A model generated the notes under the pieces. It searched no databases. It was not told the origin of the DNA and saw only the letters and a program-made list of their open reading frames with translations. Positions 56,076-64,000 of a DNA stretch of 64,000 nucleotides are shown here, piece after piece (positions within the stretch are counted from its first letter, which is position 1; each line of letters begins with the position of its first letter). The translations under genes were made by a program, and so were the position numbers. The DNA is taken from the NCBI RefSeq assembly GCF_001884135.1, contig NZ_MAOC01000077.1, positions 111,283-175,282 of the forward strand, read 5' to 3'. This stretch comes from Bacillus nitratireducens (GTDB lineage: Bacteria; Bacillota; Bacilli; Bacillales; Bacillaceae_G).

Positions 56076-56846
56076 TTACCCTAGGATATGATATCCTGAA
56101 TCAACGTGAATGTTTTCTCCTGTTACGCCGCGTGCTAAATCACTGAATAAGAACACTGCTGTATCGCCAACTTCTTCTGGAGTTGTTGTACGACGAAGTG
56201 GTGCGCGCTCCTCAATTTCTCTTAAGATTGAATTAAAGTCGCCTACACCTTTCGCGGATAACGTACGAATTGGTCCTGCAGAAATAGCGTTAACGCGAAT
56301 GCCATGTTGGCCTAAATCGTTCGCTAAATATTTCACGCTCGCTTCTAATGAAGCTTTCGCAACACCCATAACGTTATAGTTTTTCACAACGCGCTCTCCG
56401 CCAAGGTATGTTAAAGTTAAAATATTTCCGCCCTCTGTCATTACTTTCTTCGCTTCTCTTGCTACAGCTGTTAAAGAGAATGCACTAATATTTTGTGCAA
56501 GTAAAAATCCATCGCGAGAAGTATCTACAAATTCGCCTTTTAAATCGTCACGATTTGCAAAAGCAATACAGTGTGCAACACCGTGAATTGTGCCAACTTC
56601 TTGCTTAATCGTTTCAAAGCAAGCTGTTAGTTCTTCATCATTCGTTACATCACAAGGTAATACAAGCGATTCTTGTCCTTCTAATGTGTCCGCTAATTCA
56701 CGAACGTTTCTTTCTAAACGTTCTCCTGCATATGTGAAGATTAATTTTGCACCTGCATTATGCAAAGAGCGAGCAATTCCCCATGCAATACTTCTTTGGT
56801 TCGCAACGCCCATAACAACAAATGTTTTCCCTTGTAATAGTTCCAT
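56076..56846 (-). CDS. fabI: Enoyl-[acyl-carrier-protein] reductase (NADH)
   Basis: A 256-residue short-chain dehydrogenase that makes the last reduction of each fatty-acid elongation round. NAD-binding is at VMGVANQRSIAWGIA near residue 11. The catalytic Tyr-x6-Lys is YNVMGVAKAS near residue 157, with a Tyr in LTYLGGER upstream. ATG with GGGAGGA upstream. It is the target class of triclosan-like inhibitors. A FapR-like operator lies 30-50 bases upstream, as expected for a FapR-regulated lipid gene. It is monocistronic, ending in a strong terminator. Confidence 0.96.
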   Translation of the reverse strand: MELLQGKTFVVMGVANQRSIAWGIARSLHNAGAKLIFTYAGERLERNVRELADTLEGQESLVLPCDVTNDEELTACFETIKQEVGTIHGVAHCIAFANRDDLKGEFVDTSRDGFLLAQNISAFSLTAVAREAKKVMTEGGNILTLTYLGGERVVKNYNVMGVAKASLEASVKYLANDLGQHGIRVNAISAGPIRTLSAKGVGDFNSILREIEERAPLRRTTTPEEVGDTAVFLFSDLARGVTGENIHVDSGYHILG

Positions 56847-56877
56847 GATATATCCTCCCAGAAATACTTATACTTGT

Positions 56878-56898
56878 TATTAGTACCTGATACTATAA
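56878..56898. promoter_or_regulatory. FapR operator upstream of fabI
   Basis: TTATTAGTACCTGATACTATA matches the FapR-binding element (TTAGTACC...) and overlaps the likely transcription start. FapR releases this site when malonyl-CoA is high, raising fatty-acid synthesis. Confidence 0.7.
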
Positions 56899-56928
56899 TT
56901 ATAGTACCATAAAACCGCTTAAAGGCAA
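56898..56928 (-). promoter_or_regulatory. Promoter of fabI
   Basis: On the minus strand TTGCCT (56928-56923) and TACTAT/TATAAT (within 56906-56898) are separated by 16-19 bases, directly before the FapR-like site. Confidence 0.6.
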
Positions 56929-56931
56929 ACA

Positions 56932-56967
56932 AAAAAGTCATTAACATAAATTTGTTAATGACTTTTT
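56932..56967 (-). terminator. Terminator of the rhamnose operon
   Basis: AAAAAGTCATTAACA and TGTTAATGACTTTTT form a 15-bp stem with a loop of TAAATT. It overlaps the end of rmlD and marks the end of the operon that begins near 62185. Confidence 0.85.
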
Positions 56968-57809
56968 GTTTCTATAAAAAAACGCTCTAATCCTTCTTCC
57001 CAAGAAGACATTTGTGCAAAACCATTTAGCCTGAGCATACTATGTTGAAAGATAGAATATTTTGGCCTTGCAGCCGCCGATCCAAATTCTTCGGTTGAAA
57101 CAGGTAATACATTCACTTTCATATTTGCATACAAAAATATTTTTTGAGCAAATTCAAACCAAGAACATGAGCCTCTATTTGATACATGATACGTACCGTA
57201 TAAAGAAGTATGAATGAGCTTATTAATAATCATATTTAAATCTGCCACATACGTAGGAGAACCGATTTGATCCGCTACAACAGATAGTTCTTCTCTTTCC
57301 TTACCTAATCGCATCATCGTTTTCACAAAATTATTTCCATACTTACCATATAGCCACGATGTACGAACGATAAAATATTTATTATGTAACTCTTTGACGA
57401 ACTGCTCCCCCGCATACTTAGAAGCACCGTATATATTTATCGGCGCTGGACTATAAAATTCATCGTATCCATCCGGTCTGTCGCCCTGAAATACATAATC
57501 AGTACTAATATAAACTAACTTTGCTCCTACTAATTGTGAAGCAACCGCTATATTTCGAGCTCCTATTGCATTGATTAAATAAGCAAGATCCTGTTCTTTC
57601 TCAGCATAATCAACTTTCGTATACGCTGCACAATGAATAATTATATGTGGATTTATTTCTTTTACCACTTGCTGAACTCGGGATATATTTGTTACATCTA
57701 GTAACTTTTTATCAAATGGATATATGTCATATTCTTCGGGATTTAACTCTTCTTGCAGTTGCTTTCCTAATTGACCATTTGCTCCTGTTATGATAACCCG
57801 CTCTTTCAT
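56955..57809 (-). CDS. rmlD: dTDP-4-dehydrorhamnose reductase
   Basis: A 284-residue SDR enzyme, the last step of dTDP-L-rhamnose synthesis. NAD(P)-binding is ITGANGQLGKQL, and the catalytic YGASKYAGE is near residue 128. It is the last gene of the rml operon. In the B. cereus group these genes supply rhamnose for the glycan on BclA. Spacing to rmlB is 17 bases. Confidence 0.95.
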   Translation of the reverse strand: MKERVIITGANGQLGKQLQEELNPEEYDIYPFDKKLLDVTNISRVQQVVKEINPHIIIHCAAYTKVDYAEKEQDLAYLINAIGARNIAVASQLVGAKLVYISTDYVFQGDRPDGYDEFYSPAPINIYGASKYAGEQFVKELHNKYFIVRTSWLYGKYGNNFVKTMMRLGKEREELSVVADQIGSPTYVADLNMIINKLIHTSLYGTYHVSNRGSCSWFEFAQKIFLYANMKVNVLPVSTEEFGSAAARPKYSIFQHSMLRLNGFAQMSSWEEGLERFFIETKSH

Positions 57810-57826
57810 TTACATGCCCCTTACTG

Positions 57827-58798
57827 TTACTGTTCTTTTAGTGGTTTCCACCATTCCTTATTCTTTTCATACCAATGCACCGTCTCTTGTAATCCTTGTT
57901 CGAACGTATACTTCGGTTCCCAATCAAATTCATTCTTCATTTTCTCTGCATCAATCGCATAACGGCGATCGTGCCCTAAACGGTCCGTAACATATTCAAT
58001 GTCTTTTTTTGTTTTTCCTAAGAGGGTAATAATTTGTTGCACAACTTCTACATTTGTTTTTTCGTTATTTCCACCTATGTTATATACCTCTCCTACACGT
58101 CCCTTATGCAAAACAATATCAATCGCACGACAATGATCTGTTACATGTAACCAGTCTCTTATATTTAAGCCATCACCATATAACGGTAGTTTTTTTCCTT
58201 CCAGTGCATTCGTAACCATTAATGGAATTAACTTTTCAGGATATTGGTACGGTCCATAATTATTGGAACAACGCGTTACTATAACTGGTAATTGATATGT
58301 TTTATAATAAGATAAGGCTATCATGTCGGCGCTCGCCTTACTTGAAGAATACGGACTATTTGGAGCTAACGGGGTTTCCTCGGTAAACTTTCCTGTTTTC
58401 CCTAAAGAACCGTATACTTCATCTGTTGATACTTGCACGAACTTAATATGCGGATACTTTTTCACTAATTCTAATAAAGTGACTGTCCCGATTACATTCG
58501 TATCGTAAAAGGGAATCGGATTTTCAATACTACGGTCCACATGTGATTCAGCTGCAAAATTAACAATTACTTGCACATCACGCTCTTTAATAACATGCTC
58601 CAGCAGCTCTCCATTTTGAATTTTTCCTTTTACAAAAGAGTAATTAGAATGCTCTTGAATAGACTTTACATTATTCAAATTTCCGCTATATGTTAATGCA
58701 TCGAAATTAATGATTTTATATGTTTCATAGCTTTGCAGCATGTAATGAACAAAATTACTTCCAATAAATCCAGCTCCACCTGTTACTAATATATTCAT
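57827..58798 (-). CDS. rmlB: dTDP-glucose 4,6-dehydratase
   Basis: A 323-residue SDR enzyme that converts dTDP-glucose to the 4-keto-6-deoxy sugar. NAD-binding is VTGGAGFIGSNF, the catalytic YSSSKASAD is near residue 149, and DEVYGSLG holds the Asp/Glu pair. ATG 58798 has TAGGAGAG upstream; the TTG at 58804 is two codons earlier and is rejected. Confidence 0.96.
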   Translation of the reverse strand: MNILVTGGAGFIGSNFVHYMLQSYETYKIINFDALTYSGNLNNVKSIQEHSNYSFVKGKIQNGELLEHVIKERDVQVIVNFAAESHVDRSIENPIPFYDTNVIGTVTLLELVKKYPHIKFVQVSTDEVYGSLGKTGKFTEETPLAPNSPYSSSKASADMIALSYYKTYQLPVIVTRCSNNYGPYQYPEKLIPLMVTNALEGKKLPLYGDGLNIRDWLHVTDHCRAIDIVLHKGRVGEVYNIGGNNEKTNVEVVQQIITLLGKTKKDIEYVTDRLGHDRRYAIDAEKMKNEFDWEPKYTFEQGLQETVHWYEKNKEWWKPLKEQ

Positions 58799-58813
58799 AA
58801 ACAACTCTCCTAC

Positions 58814-59359
58814 TTAAAAACTATCTTCATATTCCTGAAGTGATGGTAATATTCGATCCTTATCAGATAAGATAGGATTTGTTACCGGCCATGGAATTGC
58901 TAATTCTTTATCCTCCCAAAGTAATCCCGAGTCATGCTGTGCACTATAATACTCATCTACTTTATACATAACAATAGTATGTGGAACAAGCGTACAAAAC
59001 CCGTGCGCAAATCCTTTTGGCACCAATAATTGCCGGTGGTTATCCGCACTTAAAATATACCCTTTCCACTGTTTAAATGTTGGTGATTCTTTTCGTAAGT
59101 CTACGATAACATCATAAATTGCCCCTTGCATAACTTGAATGAGTTTCGTTTGTGCTTTCGGATTTTTTTGAAAGTGTAATCCTCGAATCGTTCCTGCCTG
59201 TGCTGAATAAGATACGTTATCTTGTACAAATGAATACGTAATCCCTAATGTTTCTAGCACCTTCTTATTATAACTCTCTGTAAAAAAGCCACGCTCATCT
59301 CCAAATAGCCTCGGTTCTAACAATTTTGCATCGGTAAAGTTTGTTTCTACAACTTTCAT
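58814..59359 (-). CDS. rmlC: dTDP-4-dehydrorhamnose 3,5-epimerase
   Basis: A 181-residue cupin epimerase. RGLHFQKNPKAQTKLIQV holds the catalytic His, and GFAHGFCTL is typical. Between rmlA and rmlB in the operon. Normal length. Confidence 0.95.
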   Translation of the reverse strand: MKVVETNFTDAKLLEPRLFGDERGFFTESYNKKVLETLGITYSFVQDNVSYSAQAGTIRGLHFQKNPKAQTKLIQVMQGAIYDVIVDLRKESPTFKQWKGYILSADNHRQLLVPKGFAHGFCTLVPHTIVMYKVDEYYSAQHDSGLLWEDKELAIPWPVTNPILSDKDRILPSLQEYEDSF

Positions 59360-59367
59360 ATTTTCAC

Positions 59368-60108
59368 CTATTCTCCGTTAAACTGTTTCCCAAAGTTTAT
59401 ATCTCGGGCTAACGCATTCGCCCTTTGAAGAGAAGCATGAGTTCCCGCATCCGTCCACCAGCCGCTCATTTCGTTATAAGTAAGTACCCCTCGTTTTAAA
59501 TACCAATTATTTATATCTGTAATTTCAAGTTCTCCCCTTGCGGAAGGTTTTAATTCTTTTATATAAGTAAAAACTTTCGAATCATATAAATAAATTCCCG
59601 TAACAGCATAGGAACTTTTCGGTTCCGTCGGCTTTTCTTCAATTTCAATTATTTTTTTGTTTTGAATATGTGCTACACCAAATCGTTCAGGATCTTCTAC
59701 AGATTGAAGCAGTACTTTTGCACCTTCTTTTTGCTTTGTAAACACTTCAACATACGGACGAATATCATCTGAAAAAATATTATCTCCTAATATAACTACC
59801 ATGCGATCGTCCCCAATAAAATCTTCACAAAGCCCTAACGCTTGTGCAATTCCGCCCGCCTTATCTTGCACACGATACGTAAAGGACACACCAAATTCGT
59901 GACCACTTCCTAAAAAGCTAACAACATCTCCCATATGCTCTTTACCTGTAATTATCATAATATCTGTAATCTCGCATTGTTTTAGCTTATATACCGCATG
60001 ATAAATCATCGGATACCGTCCAACAGGAAGCAAATGTTTATTCGTTACTTTCGTTATTGGATATAGTCTCGATCCAGTGCCACCTGCTAAAATAATTCCT
60101 TTCACCAT
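59368..60108 (-). CDS. rmlA: Glucose-1-phosphate thymidylyltransferase
   Basis: A 246-residue nucleotidyltransferase that activates glucose-1-phosphate as dTDP-glucose. The N-terminal LAGGTGSRLYPITKVTNKHLLPVG is diagnostic, with VVILGDNIF and the catalytic VTGIYLYD. This is the short form common in Bacillus. It is the first sugar gene after the two glycosyltransferases. Confidence 0.95.
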   Translation of the reverse strand: MVKGIILAGGTGSRLYPITKVTNKHLLPVGRYPMIYHAVYKLKQCEITDIMIITGKEHMGDVVSFLGSGHEFGVSFTYRVQDKAGGIAQALGLCEDFIGDDRMVVILGDNIFSDDIRPYVEVFTKQKEGAKVLLQSVEDPERFGVAHIQNKKIIEIEEKPTEPKSSYAVTGIYLYDSKVFTYIKELKPSARGELEITDINNWYLKRGVLTYNEMSGWWTDAGTHASLQRANALARDINFGKQFNGE

Positions 60109-60119
60109 GCATCTCTCCC

Positions 60120-60800
60120 TTACGATGGAGATAATATATCTTTATAATGTTCTACAAACACTTTCCGGTACTTCTCGTATATATCCGCATCAAATTCATC
60201 TCCGTTGTAATGAATACACCATAGATTTGCTTGATTAGGAATCCCTACTAAATAACCAGCCTTTTGAAACTCTAAAGACTGTGACACATCATAAAAGTGG
60301 AATCCTTGAAACAAATCTTCGCGCCACGGAATATCAAACTGCGTTGCCATTAGTAAACCATCAATTGCCTGAACTGACATAAATGACTTATTTCCATAAT
60401 ACCCCTGGTCTAAATTTAATAATTGATAATTCTGTCTTCTGTACTCAATCACTTTCCCTACTAAATTTTTCCCTTCCCACCATATCCCATTACCCGGTAA
60501 AAATTGAGCACCAGCTACTCCAATTAAACCAAGCTTTTCATTATCTTTAAAAAGGGCAATGAGTGTATAAAACATCTCCCGATTAATAAGATAAGTATCT
60601 TGATGTATATATACTTTATACTTCGCCGGATATGAAAGTACTCGGTTGTACGCACTTGCCATACTTTTTGCATCTCGTATCGGAAAAATTTGCACAACAT
60701 AACCAGGGGGAACAAAAAGGTTTCGTATTTGTCTCTCGCATTGCTTGAAAAGCTCTTCATTATTTATACAAACAACGACTAATATTGTATGATCTTTCAT
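60120..60800 (-). CDS. Glycosyltransferase, GT2-like, paralogue 1
   Basis: A 226-residue glycosyltransferase-like protein. It has the N-terminal VVCINNEELFKQCERQI, the candidate metal/sugar HQDTYLI motif (equivalent of DxD) and a conserved AIDGLLMATQFDIPWREDLF. It is about half identical to the adjacent 60813-61499 protein, hence a tandem duplication. Its place between the methyltransferase and rmlA suggests addition of a sugar, perhaps rhamnose, to a spore-surface glycan. Acceptor and linkage are unknown. Confidence 0.8.
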   Translation of the reverse strand: MKDHTILVVVCINNEELFKQCERQIRNLFVPPGYVVQIFPIRDAKSMASAYNRVLSYPAKYKVYIHQDTYLINREMFYTLIALFKDNEKLGLIGVAGAQFLPGNGIWWEGKNLVGKVIEYRRQNYQLLNLDQGYYGNKSFMSVQAIDGLLMATQFDIPWREDLFQGFHFYDVSQSLEFQKAGYLVGIPNQANLWCIHYNGDEFDADIYEKYRKVFVEHYKDILSPS

Positions 60801-60812
60801 TTTGTAGCCCCT

Positions 60813-61499
60813 CTATTCTTCCTTATTCACATCTGACATATAGTTCTCTACAAATACTTTCCTATGCTTTTCATAATTCGTCATATTCACATCGAAATGA
60901 TAATGAATACACCACGCATCGCGTTGTACAGGTACACCGACTGTATATCCTGCTTTTTTAAATTCAAATGATTGAGATACATCGTAAAAGTCAAATCCGT
61001 CAAATATGTCTTCTCGCCACGGGATATCATATTGTGTCGCCATTAACAAACCGTCAATACATTCAACAGGAATAAACGTCTTTGATTCATGAAATGGTTG
61101 CTCTAAACTTGCCATATAAAACAAATCGTTCATATAACCAATGACTTTCCCGACAATCCCACGCCCTTCGTTCCATATACCAGTTGGAGGAACATATTGC
61201 GATCCAACCATCCCAATCATTCCAAGATGTTCATGTTCCTCAAATAATTGAATTAATCCGTATAGAAAGGCTGCATTTATAATAAATACATCTTGGTGTA
61301 AATACACTTTATACTTCGCTGGATGTGAAATGGCTTGATTGTATCCGCTCGTCATACTTTTTGCATTTCGAATCGGCATAAATTGTATAGCATACCCAGG
61401 AGGTACTGCCAATTTCAATATATGTCGCGCACATTGTGCATACAATTTCCGATCATTTATACACGTAACAAATAATATTGTTTTTTCGGCAGTACTCAT
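60813..61499 (-). CDS. Glycosyltransferase, GT2-like, paralogue 2
   Basis: A 228-residue paralogue of the previous gene. The same landmarks are seen: VTCINDRKLYAQCARHI, MPIRNAKSMTSGYNQAISHPAKYKVY, LHQDVFII and CIDGLLMATQYDIPWREDIF. It overlaps the upstream methyltransferase gene by 4 bases and precedes paralogue 1 by 12 bases. Together the pair may add successive residues of the BclA-associated glycan. Confidence 0.8.
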   Translation of the reverse strand: MSTAEKTILFVTCINDRKLYAQCARHILKLAVPPGYAIQFMPIRNAKSMTSGYNQAISHPAKYKVYLHQDVFIINAAFLYGLIQLFEEHEHLGMIGMVGSQYVPPTGIWNEGRGIVGKVIGYMNDLFYMASLEQPFHESKTFIPVECIDGLLMATQYDIPWREDIFDGFDFYDVSQSFEFKKAGYTVGVPVQRDAWCIHYHFDVNMTNYEKHRKVFVENYMSDVNKEE

Positions 61500-62185
61500 A
61501 CTTGTGATTTTTCTGCTTCAATAATATATTGAAACACAACTGTCTCAGCCATGAAGCCACTTCCAAGACGATATTTTTTACAAACTTCATATAACTCTTC
61601 AATAAGTGGCTCATACATTTTATGGTCAATATATACACGATCTACTTTACTAATAGAATATCCTGCTTTTAAAAACATTCTTAGCATTTCATTAAAGGTA
61701 AAGAAACGTACGTGCGTTTTATCTAGTAAGCCATATTCTGTATACGTCCAATTTCCAGAAAGTAAGGGAGCTAATACTGAAATGTGAGCAACATTTGGTA
61801 TACTAGCTAAAATTACACCGTTTTGTTTTATATATGGTTTTACTTTTTCTATTACAGCCCACGGATCAAATAAATGCTCTAATACATCCCCAAATATGAC
61901 GCAATCAAATTGCTCCTCCTCATACGGCATATCCATTGTCTCTATATCACCTAAAACAACATGATCCAGCTTTTCTTTTGCTTTTTCCGCTGCTTCTGGA
62001 AATGCCTCAATACCTGATACACGTGTGCCATTTTCTTTTATAACCGCTCCTAATGCACCACTAGAACAGCCAATATCAAGAACTTCTTTCCATTCCTTTT
62101 TTATATGCTTTAATACATTCGGATTCGCTGCATTATAATAATAATCGGATTTTTCTTCATATAAAGAACTTTTTTCGCGATTCAT
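61496..62185 (-). CDS. SAM-dependent methyltransferase in the spore-glycan cluster
   Basis: A 229-residue class I methyltransferase. Motif I is VLDIGCSSGALGAVIKENG near residue 37, followed by VSGIEAFPEAAEKAKE and CVIFGDVLEHLFDPW. The ATG at 62185 has AAGGAGTGTG upstream; a GTG three codons earlier overlaps that site. O-methylated sugars occur in the BclA glycan of the group, so this enzyme is a candidate for sugar O-methylation. It heads the minus-strand run to rmlD. Confidence 0.85.
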   Translation of the reverse strand: MNREKSSLYEEKSDYYYNAANPNVLKHIKKEWKEVLDIGCSSGALGAVIKENGTRVSGIEAFPEAAEKAKEKLDHVVLGDIETMDMPYEEEQFDCVIFGDVLEHLFDPWAVIEKVKPYIKQNGVILASIPNVAHISVLAPLLSGNWTYTEYGLLDKTHVRFFTFNEMLRMFLKAGYSISKVDRVYIDHKMYEPLIEELYEVCKKYRLGSGFMAETVVFQYIIEAEKSQV

Positions 62186-62351
62186 TTCACACACTCCTTA
62201 TGCAAATTGAATTTGAAATATACATCTCATATGAACAGAATACATCTTACAAAGGATGTCACCTCTACTGTTTTCATTACTAATACTCTAATATATAGCC
62301 AATCTATCATCATTAGAATAATAACAAGGTATTTCCTAAAAACAGCCTACA

Positions 62352-63446
62352 TTACACTTTATATTGTTTATCAAAAACACCTCGAAAATATTTACGGTTA
62401 TATTCGACTGCAGCATTATTCGGAACGTAAGAAGCTGCTAATTCATTGTAATAATAAGCTTTGTCTTGCTCTCCTAACTTGCTATAGCAAATACACATTT
62501 GCAAATATGGAAGCCATGTGTAGCTAGCTGGACTGTGAAACGGACTATCCGCTGCTAGTGGTACTTCCGTTGCTAGTTTAAACCAAAAGATCGCCTCATT
62601 ATATTTTTGTTGTTCCATATATATATATCCTATTCTTGTACAATTCTCTCCTCTAGGGATATCGTACCGAAACGACTTTACACAAGATTCAATTGCCTTC
62701 TCCCACATTCCGAGCTTTGCATAACAATCCCCTAACTTACCGCATGCGTAAATTTTCTCTTCATGCCATCCTTCGTCTTGATTTAGAAATGTTTCATAGA
62801 GAAGAACCGCATCGTTGAATTTTTCGTTATCCATAGACTCATTCGCGTAATAAAACAAATCTCTTGGACTCAATTCCTCTCCCGCCATTACAGTATTTTG
62901 AAAAATCTTCAAATTACGATCCGTCACTTCTTTTTCCTTTTTATGTGTAATAGCAACGTTACTATTATAGATTTCACCGGAAACAGCTAAATACTCATGT
63001 ACCTTACCAAACCATTGAAACTGTTTTTCACGTTTTACAAGTCGATATCTTCTTGTGCAATATAAAGGCTTCCCATTAGAATCCATTACAAGGTGATACG
63101 GCATCGAAACAGCATCCACATTAAAATCTAATTCTCCTTTTAATTGTTTCAATGCTTCTTGAGCATCTTCTAATAATACGTCATCTGCATCTAGCCATAA
63201 TATATATTCTTGCGTCGCTTTTGAAAAAGAAAAATTTCTCGCAGCCGCAAAATCATCAATCCACTGAAAATCATATATGTTAGAAGTATATCGCTCTACA
63301 ATTTCTTTCGTTCGATCAACGGAACCTGTATCAACTATTACGATTTCATCAACGATTTCTTCTACCGCTTCCAAACATCGGGCTATTGTCTTTTCCTCAT
63401 CTCGAACTATCATACATAAACTAATTGTAATGCTTTGCTTGTTCAA
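62352..63446 (-). CDS. GT2 glycosyltransferase with C-terminal TPR repeats
   Basis: A 364-residue protein. The N-terminal GT2 domain has SLCMIVRDEEKTIARCL, VIVDTGSVDRTKEI and the metal motif LDADDVL. The C-terminal half (residues about 190-350) is made of TPR helices (CGKLGDCYAKLGMWEKAIES, YNEAIFWFKLATEV). The TTG at 63446 has GAAGGTGAT upstream; an in-frame longer frame to 63470 has no such site. Fusion of GT2 and TPR is typical of enzymes that glycosylate surface proteins, and it is divergent from bclA with 168 bases between. Confidence 0.85.
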   Translation of the reverse strand: MNKQSITISLCMIVRDEEKTIARCLEAVEEIVDEIVIVDTGSVDRTKEIVERYTSNIYDFQWIDDFAAARNFSFSKATQEYILWLDADDVLLEDAQEALKQLKGELDFNVDAVSMPYHLVMDSNGKPLYCTRRYRLVKREKQFQWFGKVHEYLAVSGEIYNSNVAITHKKEKEVTDRNLKIFQNTVMAGEELSPRDLFYYANESMDNEKFNDAVLLYETFLNQDEGWHEEKIYACGKLGDCYAKLGMWEKAIESCVKSFRYDIPRGENCTRIGYIYMEQQKYNEAIFWFKLATEVPLAADSPFHSPASYTWLPYLQMCICYSKLGEQDKAYYYNELAASYVPNNAAVEYNRKYFRGVFDKQYKV

Positions 63447-63470
63447 TATAATCACCTTCTTCCAACTCAA

Positions 63471-64000
<530 letters not shown>

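Overview
The window is low-GC Firmicute DNA from the Bacillus cereus group. The species cannot be settled from the sequence. The right half carries the exosporium genes cotY, bxpB/exsFA and exsY, then cotO, fabI, a rhamnose (rml) operon and the start of bclA with its collagen-like Gly-Pro-Thr repeat. The centre carries sucAB, a thiazole/oxazole-peptide (heterocycloanthracin-type) maturation cluster and a seven-gene trp operon behind two tandem T-boxes. This combination is characteristic of the group.

Positions 1 to about 16100 are accessory. They hold a gene cut by the left edge, an endonuclease/exonuclease/phosphatase-family protein, unrecognised proteins, a GIY-YIG nuclease, an HTH regulator with two copies of a palindromic operator, and a zinc metallopeptidase convergent with a complete type I restriction-modification operon (hsdM-hsdS-hsdR). 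A degenerate tRNA-Val-like sequence, three copies of a GGTCAC-type repeat and an integrase remnant lie just beyond hsdM, so at least part of this block probably arrived on an integrative element. A small operon of an XRE regulator with two membrane proteins closes the block.

Positions 16900 to 27420 hold sucA-sucB, with a strong hairpin between them that lacks a U tract, followed by the bacteriocin maturation genes (ThiF-like/PqqD-like protein, YcaO cyclodehydratase, SagB-type dehydrogenase, then a methyltransferase). No precursor peptide is visible in the window. Positions 27450 to 36433 hold mixed housekeeping genes: CoA-disulfide reductase, a GNAT enzyme, zinc-ribbon membrane proteins, a YukJ-like protein, a lactate-permease-family transporter.

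Positions 36508 to 43501 are the trp operon (EGDCFBA) with its tandem T-box leader and promoter. Positions 43761 to 52766 hold putP, small membrane or regulatory genes, an EamA transporter, and the yjcH-yjcG-yjcF and yjcD genes known in the same neighbourhood in B. subtilis.

Positions 52909 to the right edge form a spore-surface region. It contains structural exosporium proteins, a coat morphogenetic protein, enoyl-ACP reductase behind a FapR-like operator, dTDP-rhamnose synthesis (rmlACBD), two tandem paralogous glycosyltransferases, a methyltransferase, a TPR-fused glycosyltransferase and divergent bclA. The sugar and transferase genes are well placed to build the glycan of the BclA nap.
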